From Kiritimatiellia bacterium (GTDB lineage: Bacteria > Verrucomicrobiota > Kiritimatiellia > RFP12 > UBA1067), in the NCBI GenBank assembly GCA_016296065.1, contig JAEDKA010000014.1, positions 1 to 64,000 of the forward strand: 64,000 nucleotides of DNA, read 5' to 3'. The notes under the pieces were generated by a model. It ran no database searches and was not told the DNA's origin. It worked only from the letters and a program-made list of their open reading frames with translations. A program made the position numbers and the translations under genes. Shown in pieces: positions 52,925 through 59,663 of the stretch. Each line of letters starts with the position of its first letter. Within the stretch, counting starts at the first letter, position 1.

Positions 52925-53180
52925 TCTCAAACCCTCCGGTGTCTGCAAATTCGAGGATAAGGTGCGCCGTAGATCTTATCACCGACTCGATTCGGTTCAA
53001 CTCATCAGAGGAAAATCCATTTACGTCCTCCCAAAGATACTGCGGCAGCCAGCATGTTGCATTTCGAAAGCATATCTTTTCATCCGGCTTCTCAACGTAA
53101 ACTTTCACACGTCCATCCGGCTTGCGCTCAGAATGGACGATCTCAGTGCCGTCATCAAGTGTCAAGAATGGATACATCAT
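52908..53180 (-). CDS. Small partner of the DUF4160 protein, function unknown
   Basis: 90 residues, starting ATGATG at 53180 with AGGAGGT 9-12 nt upstream. MYPFLTLDDGTEIVHSERK, then VKVYVEKPDEK, WLPQYLWEDVNGFS and an acidic helical end. No signal peptide or known domain. The tight overlap with the DUF4160 gene and a shared promoter indicate a two-gene module. Which member, if either, is harmful is unknown. Confidence 0.72.
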   Translation of the reverse strand: MMYPFLTLDDGTEIVHSERKPDGRVKVYVEKPDEKICFRNATCWLPQYLWEDVNGFSSDELNRIESVIRSTAHLILEFADTGGFENASGF

Positions 53181-53205
53181 GGTGTAGTTACCTCCTTTCG
53201 CTTGT

Positions 53206-53214
53206 ATTATATCA
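53206..53214 (-). promoter_or_regulatory. Extended -10 promoter of the DUF4160 module
   Basis: Minus strand TGA TATAAT, followed by a 25-nt leader with AGGAGGT. Confidence 0.65.
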
Positions 53215-53247
53215 AACTCTATACGATACGCGCAACTGCGTCATCCG

Positions 53248-53457
53248 TTGGAGGTTCCCCAATTTTACTTTGGGCTGCCGAACCTTTGCGACCCCCCGCG
53301 CGGTTTTGGGAAAACTCCGATGGTTAGGGTTCCCGCTAACGCTTCACTGCTTCGCGCTTTTCAACCACAATGCCCAAGGCGTCGGGTCGGGTGAGCGCAA
53401 AGCGCGAACTGCGAAGCAGCCGCAAGGCCCCGCGCGGGAGCCCCAACGCTCGGAGTT
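53248..53457. repeat. Left part of a dispersed inverted-repeat element (right end lost)
   Basis: It starts TTGGAGGTTCCCCAATTTTA at 53248, identical to the terminus at 56269, and stays similar through GCCGAACCTTTGCGACCCC and the CGCTCGGAGTT block ending at 53457. No right terminus follows. The inner part contains near-inverted copies of CTGCTTCGCGCTT. Stretch 53458-53522 shows nothing else. Confidence 0.8.
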
Positions 53458-53522
53458 TCTATTACTTAGAGGCATGCTGTTCCTCTAAATTTTTCGATGA
53501 ACCATTGATTTAAAAAAGGGAC

Positions 53523-53547
53523 AAAAAGTGTTCGCTCCCCGGGAGCG
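53523..53547 (-). terminator. Probable terminator of the toxin operon
   Basis: CGCTCCC (53533-53539) and GGGAGCG (53541-53547) form a tight stem, followed on the minus strand within 5 nt by TTTTT (53527-53523). It lies about 43 bp past the stop at 53590. Confidence 0.6.
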
Positions 53548-53589
53548 CATTCATTCCCACCGGCTTCGGCGTGAAGAGCAGCCCATTTA

Positions 53590-53922
53590 TCAGGACAATA
53601 TCGAGCCAATGAATGTCAACCCTCCACCTCTCCACTTTTGAGCAAAGCCTATTGGATCTGCCATTTCATCAAAAGGCACACAAATGGCAGAGCATGAAAT
53701 TCCCCGATGCTCTTCCAATACCGCTGAAGTAAGGGTGCCGTGCCTTCCTTGCAGAACAGCTCCAAGATACTCAATATTATTATAGCAGACAACATTCTGA
53801 AAGTGAAACACACCACAAGAGAAATCATCATGTAGATGCAAATCACCGACGAATACAGGCCAGCCCAGCTTTTCTCCAATTTCCCATGGATCAGATATTG
53901 ATAGTTTGCATTGTCTAATCAT
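53590..53922 (-). CDS. Unknown 110-residue protein at the end of the toxin operon
   Basis: ATG at 53922 with GAGGTG 6 nt upstream. No signal peptide. The sequence (DPWEIGEKLGWPVFVGDL, FHFQNVVCYNNIEYLGAVLQ, SAICVPFDEMADP) looks like a compact soluble alpha/beta protein and is not recognised. It starts with an ATGA overlap on a 23-codon frame that resembles a severed C-terminus of another protein. Small proteins in this position are often immunity proteins; that is inference. Confidence 0.6.
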   Translation of the reverse strand: MIRQCKLSISDPWEIGEKLGWPVFVGDLHLHDDFSCGVFHFQNVVCYNNIEYLGAVLQGRHGTLTSAVLEEHRGISCSAICVPFDEMADPIGFAQKWRGGGLTFIGSILS

Positions 53923-53990
53923 TTATACACCTCGATAATTCTGACAGGTATTATCCCCGAAGCTGTTCGCTCCAGCCCGCCTCCTGGCAT
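53919..53990 (-). pseudogene. 23-codon frame, possible severed C-terminus of a toxin
   Basis: ATG at 53990 with AGGAG 5 nt upstream encodes MPGGGLERTASGIIPVRII followed by EVYK, and its stop overlaps the next start by ATGA. The peptide reads like the last residues of a longer secreted toxin rather than a free gene. Confirmation needs homologues in which it is joined to a larger protein. Confidence 0.35.
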
Positions 53991-54008
53991 TGCTCTCCTG
54001 TAAAATGG

Positions 54009-54113
54009 TTAGCCAACATTATCGGCAACCCGATTGAACACGAACTTCCTGGCGAATGCCAGAGCTGCATTTGTTGAATCCAGCAACAACTTCTTAAAGG
54101 AATCGCGATCCAT
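54009..54113 (-). CDS. 34-residue unknown mini-gene
   Basis: ATG at 54113 with GGAG 10 nt upstream encodes an amphipathic helix (MDRDSFKKLLLDSTNAALAF, then ARKFVFNRVADNVG). A 13-codon frame (54154-54113) joins it to the preceding gene by ATGA and TAATG overlaps. It may be the front of a protein cut short, or a real small protein. Confidence 0.4.
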   Translation of the reverse strand: MDRDSFKKLLLDSTNAALAFARKFVFNRVADNVG

Positions 54114-54150
54114 TAATACAGGCTCCAATAATTGTGTTCACCGCATGATC

Positions 54151-54657
54151 TCATACACCGCCTTCATTCTCAATGTGGCATGCGGGGCAGTTAGCGTCAA
54201 GTCCATCAAGTATCTTCACCGCCTTTTCGAAATCAGGCGGCTTCACCCTGACGCGCATTAGCGTGCCAGTTCCGCCATGCCCGCCATACACAAAACTTCT
54301 ATCCTCTCCGCTACGCTCAATGCTGAACCGGATACCGGAACTCTCCAGTTTAGATGCAATCGCCTCAACTTCACGAACCAGGACTCCATCAACCAGCGCA
54401 GGCATTGAACAGGCACACTGAGATTCTGCGCAACGCGCTGATCCAGACTCCGCATCCGTGGTCTCATCATCCGACATTTCCGACAATTGCCGCCGCTTGC
54501 TTTTGTTTGCGTAGTGCCATACAACCATGAAGAACAGCAAATACAACACGCCTCTTGCCGCTTCATCGCCAGCAAATCGACTGACAACGACAACAGCAAA
54601 AAACAGCCCTATGGTTGCAACCAAACAGCCACTACATCCTTTCACAGACAACTTCAT
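54151..54657 (-). CDS. Small membrane protein with a DUF2007-like C-terminus
   Basis: About 168 residues from the ATG at 54657 (GGAG 8 nt upstream; ATGA overlap with a mini-gene). The frame open to 54927 lies in the preceding gene and is rejected. Two hydrophobic segments (CLVATIGLFFAVVVVS and GVLYLLFFMVVWHYA) place the N-terminus in the membrane. The last 80 residues (REVEAIASKLESSGIRF, MRVRVKPPDFEKAVKILDG) resemble DUF2007, a small alpha/beta domain. It is in the TNT toxin operon; it could help immunity at the membrane, but this is only context. Confidence 0.6.
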   Translation of the reverse strand: MKLSVKGCSGCLVATIGLFFAVVVVSRFAGDEAARGVLYLLFFMVVWHYANKSKRRQLSEMSDDETTDAESGSARCAESQCACSMPALVDGVLVREVEAIASKLESSGIRFSIERSGEDRSFVYGGHGGTGTLMRVRVKPPDFEKAVKILDGLDANCPACHIENEGGV

Positions 54658-54755
54658 GCGCCGTGCTCCTTTGTTCCAGTTCCCGTCAATGCCGAAAGCT
54701 GTTTCGCGGGATCCCAGTCCTCGGGCTGAGGCATGCTGTCGTCCCACCACTTCAT
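54654..54755 (-). CDS. 33-residue mini-gene linked by ATGA overlaps on both sides
   Basis: ATG at 54755 overlaps the stop of the 217-residue gene (ATGA), and its own stop overlaps the start of the membrane protein gene (ATGA). The product begins MKWWDDSMPQPEDWDPAKQL and ends in TKEHGA: acidic, rich in Trp, no membrane segment. It is unlikely to be chance given the two exact overlaps, but no family is recognised. Confidence 0.5.
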   Translation of the reverse strand: MKWWDDSMPQPEDWDPAKQLSALTGTGTKEHGA

Positions 54756-55405
54756 ACCGTGGGGATTCCTTGGCCATTCTCGGCCTTCTCCGAGGAAACA
54801 GCGCGGCTGTCAATAACAAAGGAATATATTGATTGCCTCTCCTCGCCCGACAATATGTCTTCAAAGAAACCTCTGACCATCGACATGTTTCTCCGACGGG
54901 AAGACTCCGTTGGCGTCCGCATATCATCCAAACGCCACTTCTCGCCGCAAACTGTCATATCACGTAGCTTGTTTTCTAAATATGAGACGATCAGCAAAAC
55001 CTGTTTCCCATTGCCATCTATAATATCGAGAAACTCAGGGATATCTTCTGATCGGACCCCGCAATCCAGAACCCCAAGTTCCTTCAGAGATACCGCATGA
55101 CCTGCAAGAAACCTTCTGATATTCACATTGGCCACATCTGCGAAAACATCGTTACTTTGGGCTACAAAGTCGAATCCGTACAGACGTTGCGACAGTTTCC
55201 GTTGGATATCAAACTCCATCTCTGAAGCGATATTCTTCAAGTCCGCCAGTAGCTTTTCATACGATGCATCTACTGGCGCAGCAAATCTCGAGACGTTGTC
55301 CCTGTATAGACTCACCTGTTCAAATCCCGGGGCGACCTCGCGAATATCATATGCCCAGTTCGCGAACCCAACCAGCGGTTTCAAGTTTTGATTCGTCGTA
55401 TCCAT
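54752..55405 (-). CDS. Putative immunity protein of the TNT toxin
   Basis: A 217-residue, soluble, acidic protein with no signal peptide. It starts 1 nt after the toxin stop, the usual place for a cognate immunity protein. Sequence features: GFANWAYDIREVAPGFEQV, IQRKLSQRLYGFDFVAQS, VLLIVSYLENKLRDMTV. No family recognised. If the toxin is injected or secreted, sisters would be protected by this protein binding the TNT domain in the cytoplasm. The role is inferred from position only. Confidence 0.6.
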   Translation of the reverse strand: MDTTNQNLKPLVGFANWAYDIREVAPGFEQVSLYRDNVSRFAAPVDASYEKLLADLKNIASEMEFDIQRKLSQRLYGFDFVAQSNDVFADVANVNIRRFLAGHAVSLKELGVLDCGVRSEDIPEFLDIIDGNGKQVLLIVSYLENKLRDMTVCGEKWRLDDMRTPTESSRRRNMSMVRGFFEDILSGEERQSIYSFVIDSRAVSSEKAENGQGIPTV

Positions 55406-55406
55406 A

Positions 55407-56096
55407 TTATCGAATCTCCCGTAGGATTCCGCGATCTAACAAAACTCCAAGGCTAACCGGTGCCTTGTACTGAACCCCAAGTCCAATTTGGTCAAAGGCC
55501 GGAGCAACTACGCCCTGTTCCACGGGGAACGGCTTCTCAACGATGAAAGTCCTTAACTCGCCGCCTAAAGACGATTGTGGCAACGCTCTCATTTCTGCTG
55601 GAGTACCGACTGGCGAGAAATATCTCGAATTTGATCCTCCGCCATATCTATCTATACGCACCCCCTTGTAGAGGTATGTGGTGCCTTTTTCACCAACAAC
55701 GCCATCGCTTGCGGGGAAATAAGTACTCACAGCTGTAGTTTTTCCACCGACAGCCTCCACCCTTGCCGCGCTGCTGACGCCAGCCGTGCGAATAACTGCG
55801 TTAACCCCCATCGGTCCAGCCACAGACAACCCGGCGTCAATTCCGTTTGCCCAGTCCCGCGGAATGCCGACAACCTGCATCCCGCGCGAGGTGAAGGTGT
55901 CGTAATCTCTCCCCGTGACCATCTTCATCCATCCAGCCGCCGCCTGGTCGCATCCGTGGAGACCTACCGCAACGCCGGCCGCGATTCCGACACCGGTCTC
56001 TTCAGTGCCGAAGCGAACCGCCGCGTCGCCTCCGTCGCATGTCGCGGCAGAGACAGTGCCAAGGAGCAATGCTAATACCAATAGGACTTTACGCAT
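55407..56096 (-). CDS. Secreted TNT-domain (NAD glycohydrolase-type) toxin
   Basis: 229 residues. A signal peptide (MRKVLLVLALLLGTVSA) is followed by a pretoxin-like linker (GIAAGVAVGLHGCDQAAAGW) and a C-terminal domain of about 95 residues: RIDRYGGGSNSRYFSPVGTP, MRALPQ, TFIVEKPFPVEQGVVAP, then GLGVQY and LLDRGILREI. This order matches the TNT (tuberculosis necrotizing toxin) family, which destroys NAD(P)+; the catalytic Gln would be that in GLGVQY. It is compact compared with most polymorphic toxins and carries no Rhs, VgrG or filament part, so it may be exported by Sec and travel otherwise. A putative immunity gene follows at once. Confidence 0.78.
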   Translation of the reverse strand: MRKVLLVLALLLGTVSAATCDGGDAAVRFGTEETGVGIAAGVAVGLHGCDQAAAGWMKMVTGRDYDTFTSRGMQVVGIPRDWANGIDAGLSVAGPMGVNAVIRTAGVSSAARVEAVGGKTTAVSTYFPASDGVVGEKGTTYLYKGVRIDRYGGGSNSRYFSPVGTPAEMRALPQSSLGGELRTFIVEKPFPVEQGVVAPAFDQIGLGVQYKAPVSLGVLLDRGILREIR

Positions 56097-56116
56097 GTCA
56101 GGAACTTTACAAGGTC

Positions 56117-56122
56117 ATTGTA
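56117..56122 (-). promoter_or_regulatory. -10 box of the TNT operon
   Basis: Minus strand TACAAT, 20 nt before the ATG. Unlike others here it lacks the TGN extension (AGG instead). Confidence 0.45.
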
Positions 56123-56259
56123 CCTAAGCACGGCATTCGTGCCGACTGTTATACCGAATTTACCATCCCCCTGGCTGGTTTCACCTTGCTTCCCCCGTTT
56201 TTGTTGTTGTTTAAAAAAGTGGCGGATATTCTACTCTTTGCCACGCACGGCGTCAAGGG

Positions 56260-56662
56260 GGAAGAGTGTTGGAGGTTCCCCAATTTTACTTTGGGCTGCC
56301 GAACCTTTGCGACCCCAGCGCGGTTTTTGGAAAACTCCGACGGTTGATGTTCTCGCTACCGCTCCACGGCTTCGCACTTTTCAACCACAATCAGGTGTCG
56401 CCGTTTTGTAGTGATTAGAGCGGCCTTCGGCCGATTTATGCGACGCAGTCGCATCCCAAAATGCGTACCCTGGCACATATACAGTCGTTGAGTGGCGCGA
56501 AGCTGCGGAGCGGTAGCGAGAGCCCAAACGCTCGGAGTTGCCTATAAAATCAAGAACGGTGTTTTCACTTGTAGCAAAATGGAAATCGCCACTTCACCCT
56601 TTGTTTACAGGTGGATGCCCGTTTTCATGCCAGAAAAAGTGGGGAACCTCCAAGGAAGAGTG
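56260..56662. mobile_element. Complete 385-bp non-coding inverted-repeat element with 9-bp target duplication
   Basis: The element proper is 56269-56653. Its left end TTGGAGGTTCCCCAATTT and right end (complement TTGGAGGTTCCCCACTTT) match in 17 of 18 bases. It is flanked by GGAAGAGTG at 56260-56268 and again at 56654-56662, an exact 9-bp target duplication. It encodes no transposase. Inside are near-inverted blocks (CTCGCTACCGCTCC / GGAGCGGTAGCGAG) and two hairpins (CGGCC-TTC-GGCCG at 56421-56433; ATGCGAC-GCA-GTCGCAT at 56438-56454). This is a MITE-like insertion moved in trans. The remaining bases to 56688 hold no gene. Confidence 0.85.
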
Positions 56663-56688
56663 CCGTTCCGCGACAGATGCCGCGCGCG

Positions 56689-56958
56689 TCAGACGACGAG
56701 CAGAACTAGCCAAAGGACTGCGAGAGCGCCTGCGACGACGAGGAAGCGCGTCTGGCGGGCGCCGAGCTCCTCCTGCTGGACGGTTCGGCCGAACGTGCGC
56801 ATTCCGCCGCCCGAGATGTAGTGGAAGAGCTTCCAGCCGAAGCGCTGGCCCTTCGACGTCTCGCCGTACGCGTCGCGGTACTCGTCAAGCCGCCACGGCA
56901 CCTTCGACTGCGTGTAGGAGTGGAGCGTTCCGACGAGGGATGTATGAATCTTGCTCAT
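56689..56958 (-). CDS. Small tail-anchored membrane protein, function unknown
   Basis: 89 residues; soluble front (MSKIHTSLVGTLHSYTQSKV, then RFGWKLFHYISGGGMRTFGR) and one C-terminal membrane helix (FLVVAGALAVLWLVLLVV). Its start overlaps the stop of the LysM lipoprotein gene by ATGA, so it belongs to that operon. The MITE-like element inserted 27 bp past its stop. Not recognised. Confidence 0.6.
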   Translation of the reverse strand: MSKIHTSLVGTLHSYTQSKVPWRLDEYRDAYGETSKGQRFGWKLFHYISGGGMRTFGRTVQQEELGARQTRFLVVAGALAVLWLVLLVV

Positions 56959-57926
56959 TTCGGCAGCTTTATCGTCATGCCCGAGCGGACGCGCCCGTCG
57001 GTCGAGATGGACTCCTTGTTAGCCTCGCGTATCTGCTTCCACGCCGAGGTGCGTCCGTAGAACCGGACCGCGATCTTGTAGAGCGTGTCGCCTTCCTGTA
57101 CGACATAGGTGTCGGGAATCGACGCCTTCATCGCCTCGCGAGCGGCCTTCATCTTCCGCTCGGACTCCTCCGCGGCCTTCTTCTTGTCCTTCGCGTCCGC
57201 GGCCTGCTGCGGCAGAAGCGACGACGCGGAGCCGGAGTCCGCCTCCTCGGCCTCGGCAAGCGCGTTCAGCGCCTTCGCCTCGTCGAGCGCGGCGGCGCTC
57301 TTCGCCTCCTCGGAGTCGTCGTCGAGCAGATCCTTCACCGACGTGATGTCCGCCTGCTTCGCGACGTCCGCGCCTTCGTCGCCTACGGCGGCGATGAGCT
57401 TCCTCAGGCGCGCGTTCTCACCGGCAAGGCGTCCGAGCTTCTCGTTCGAGTCCTTGAGCGCGGCGGCCGCCTTCGCGCACTCCTCCTTGAGCCGCGCAAT
57501 CTCCTCGCCCATCGCAGTCGCCTGCGCGGCGGATGCGCCGCCTTCGCCGCCAGCCTTCTTCGCGAGCTCCTCGCCGAAGAGCTTCTCGCAGATCGCAAGT
57601 CTCTCCTTAGCAAGCTTCGCCTTGTCGCTCTCGGGCGCAAAAAGCAGATATTCCCTGTAGTTGCAATAGGCCCCGAGGTAGTCGTGGCGGCTGTCCTGCT
57701 GCAGGCACGCGAGCTGGAAGCGCGCGCTCGCGTTGGAGGGATCGGCGCGCAGCACCTTCTCGAACCCCTTGGCCGCGGCTTCGATGCGTCCGGCCGTGTA
57801 GTCCTCCATCGCCTCCTGATACGCCTTGTTCGCACGCTCCGCCTTGAACTCGCCGACCGTGCGCGAGTCGCACGCGGCAAGGCACGAAAGCGCGAGAACG
57901 GCAAGAAGACTATTCCTTGTCGTCAT
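56955..57926 (-). CDS. LysM lipoprotein with TPR-like repeats and coiled coil
   Basis: About 323 residues from the ATG at 57926; the frame open to 58070 lies within scpB. Signal peptide with lipobox (LALSCLAAC) indicates an acylated envelope protein. TPR-like helices follow (YQEAMEDYTAGRIEAAAKGF, ASARFQLACLQQD), then a long coiled coil (EEIARLKEECAKAAAALK and onward to about 255). The C-terminal LysM domain (DTYVVQEGDTLYKIAVRFYG ... GMTIKLPK) binds peptidoglycan. It probably tethers the outer membrane or a complex to the wall. The first codons overlap the scpB end by 17 bp. Confidence 0.85.
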   Translation of the reverse strand: MTTRNSLLAVLALSCLAACDSRTVGEFKAERANKAYQEAMEDYTAGRIEAAAKGFEKVLRADPSNASARFQLACLQQDSRHDYLGAYCNYREYLLFAPESDKAKLAKERLAICEKLFGEELAKKAGGEGGASAAQATAMGEEIARLKEECAKAAAALKDSNEKLGRLAGENARLRKLIAAVGDEGADVAKQADITSVKDLLDDDSEEAKSAAALDEAKALNALAEAEEADSGSASSLLPQQAADAKDKKKAAEESERKMKAAREAMKASIPDTYVVQEGDTLYKIAVRFYGRTSAWKQIREANKESISTDGRVRSGMTIKLPK

Positions 57927-58824
57927 CTTCGTCCTCCTCGTCTTCTTCGTCTTCATCCTCTTCGTCGTCATCGTCATCGTCGTCGAACTCGTCCGGCGTG
58001 TCGTCAATGAAGATATCGTCGTCTGATGCCGGGGCGGCGGATTCGGACGCCTCCATTCCGGGCAGCGCATCCTGCGCGGACTCCGGTTCGGCGGAAGCCG
58101 GCTCTTCCGCCTTCTTCTCCTCTTCCGCCTTCTTCTCCTCCTCGGCTTTCTTCTCCTCCTCGGCGGCCTTCTCGAGCTCGGTCTTCTTCTCGACCTTCTT
58201 GTAGGACTCGGCCTTGAGGCGCGGATTCGAGCGCTGCAGCGTCGGATCGAGCTCGTTTAGCTGCTGGAGGTTGGAGAGCCCGAAATGCTCGAGGAACACC
58301 TGGGTCGTTCCGTAGAGGAACGGATGCCCCGGGAGTTCCGACTTGCCGACGAGGCGGATGAGCTGAAGGTCCATCAGCGTCTTGACGTTTCCGGAGACGT
58401 CAACTCCGCGAATCTCCTCGATCTCGCTCTTCGTGATCGGCTGGCGGTACGCGATGATCGCAAGCGTCTCTAGTGAGGCGCGTCCGAGCCTGCTCGGACG
58501 GTCGAGCTTGAGCATCGCGCGCACGTACCTGCCGCAGCTCGGCACCGTCTGCATGCGGTAGGTCCCGCCGGTGCAGACGAGCTGGAAGCCGCATCCCGCG
58601 ACCTCAAGAGCCTTCTCGAGTCCCTTGAGCGCCTGGTCGATCTCGCGCGACGTGCAGCTCCTGTAGACGTCCATAACCTCCGCGTTCTCGCCCTCCTCGG
58701 GCTCGACTGCGCGCACGGCGGCGCGAAGTTCCGCGGCGGTGAGCGGATCCGGGCTCGCGAACAGAAGCGAGCCGACGATGTCCTGGAGGCTGCGGGGCAG
58801 CGGAATCTTTACCTGTTCACTCAT
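57910..58824 (-). CDS. scpB: Segregation and condensation protein B with long acidic tail
   Basis: About 304 residues from the ATG at 58824; the TTG at 58842 is less likely. Residues 1-190 are the two winged-helix domains of ScpB (LQDIVGSLLFASPDPLTAAE, LETLAIIAYRQPITKSEIEE, IRGVDVSGNVKTLMDLQLI), the dimeric kleisin-binding partner in SMC-ScpAB condensin. The usual family length is about 180-250. Here about 100 extra residues follow, with repeats of KKAEEE and a run of some 35 nearly all Asp/Glu residues at the end. It overlaps scpA by 8 bp, as expected for the pair. Confidence 0.93.
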   Translation of the reverse strand: MSEQVKIPLPRSLQDIVGSLLFASPDPLTAAELRAAVRAVEPEEGENAEVMDVYRSCTSREIDQALKGLEKALEVAGCGFQLVCTGGTYRMQTVPSCGRYVRAMLKLDRPSRLGRASLETLAIIAYRQPITKSEIEEIRGVDVSGNVKTLMDLQLIRLVGKSELPGHPFLYGTTQVFLEHFGLSNLQQLNELDPTLQRSNPRLKAESYKKVEKKTELEKAAEEEKKAEEEKKAEEEKKAEEPASAEPESAQDALPGMEASESAAPASDDDIFIDDTPDEFDDDDDDDEEDEDEEDEEDEDDDKE

Positions 58825-59617
58825 AGTCGTCCGGCCTTTCAAGCGGCTTGTCGTCCGGCTCCTCCTTGGACGGCAGAATCGTTATCTCGTGGAAAGCGGC
58901 GTTCTGGTAGACGATGATCCTGTGCTGCCTCAGGAGCTCCAGCAGCGCGAGGAACGTCACGATTATCTCGCCCTTCGGGGCGTCTTCGGCGAAGAGGGTC
59001 ACGAACGAGACCTGCCCCTCGCGGCGCGCGCGCTCCAGCACAAGGTCCATCTTCTCGGGAACGGAGAAGCGGATGCCCTTCAGCTCCTCGTGCGGCATCT
59101 CGTTCGCCCGCGCGAGGACTTCCTGGAAGGCAGTCAGCAGGTCGTTGAGATCGAGGTTCGCGAGCGCGCCGCGCGCGTCCGCGGCCGTCTTCTCGAACTT
59201 GGGCCGCCCGCCGCCGTAGTCGAAGCTGTTGGCCATGTACGCCTCCATTGTCTCGAGGCGTATCGCCGCATCCTTGAACTTCTTGTACTCGATGAGCTGT
59301 CTCACGAGATCGAGACGCGGATCGACCCACTCCTCCGTCTCGTCCTCGTTCGCCGTGCGGCGCCCGACGGGGAGTAGCATGCGCGACTTGATCACCATCA
59401 GCGTCGCCGCCATCACGATGAACTCACCCGCGATGTCGAGGTTGAGCCTCCTCGCGTCCTCGATGAACTTCATGTACTCGGCGGTGATGTGCTCGATCGG
59501 GATGTCGTATATGTCGAGCTCCTCGCGGCGGATCAGGTACAAAAGCAGGTCGAGCGGACCTTCGAAAACATCGAGGTTCACCTTGTACTCGTCTGCAAAG
59601 AGCTGATCCTGGGCCAT
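58817..59617 (-). CDS. scpA: Segregation and condensation protein A (kleisin)
   Basis: 266 residues. ScpA bridges SMC heads and binds ScpB in chromosome condensation. YKVNLDVFEGPLDLLLYLIR near the start, then LDIYDIPIEHITAEYMKFI, VMAATLMVIKSRMLLP and a C-terminal winged helix (VTFLALLELLRQHRIIVYQ) are typical. The gene starts 9 nt after an extended -10 box and leads the scpA-scpB-LysM-small-membrane-protein operon, each gene overlapping the next. Confidence 0.95.
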   Translation of the reverse strand: MAQDQLFADEYKVNLDVFEGPLDLLLYLIRREELDIYDIPIEHITAEYMKFIEDARRLNLDIAGEFIVMAATLMVIKSRMLLPVGRRTANEDETEEWVDPRLDLVRQLIEYKKFKDAAIRLETMEAYMANSFDYGGGRPKFEKTAADARGALANLDLNDLLTAFQEVLARANEMPHEELKGIRFSVPEKMDLVLERARREGQVSFVTLFAEDAPKGEIIVTFLALLELLRQHRIIVYQNAAFHEITILPSKEEPDDKPLERPDDYE

Positions 59618-59626
59618 AGGGAGTAT

Positions 59627-59635
59627 ATTATATCA
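59627..59635 (-). promoter_or_regulatory. Extended -10 promoter of the scpAB operon
   Basis: Minus strand TGA TATAAT, ending 9 nt before the scpA ATG; near-leaderless message, no visible -35. Confidence 0.65.
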
Positions 59636-59663
59636 AAATTACGCCCTCCCTGCCGTCGGCGCA

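Noticed and set aside
54657..54927. Longer N-terminus for the DUF2007-like membrane protein
   Set aside because: It runs through the 217-residue gene and the mini-gene; the ATG at 54657 has a ribosome site and ATGA overlap.
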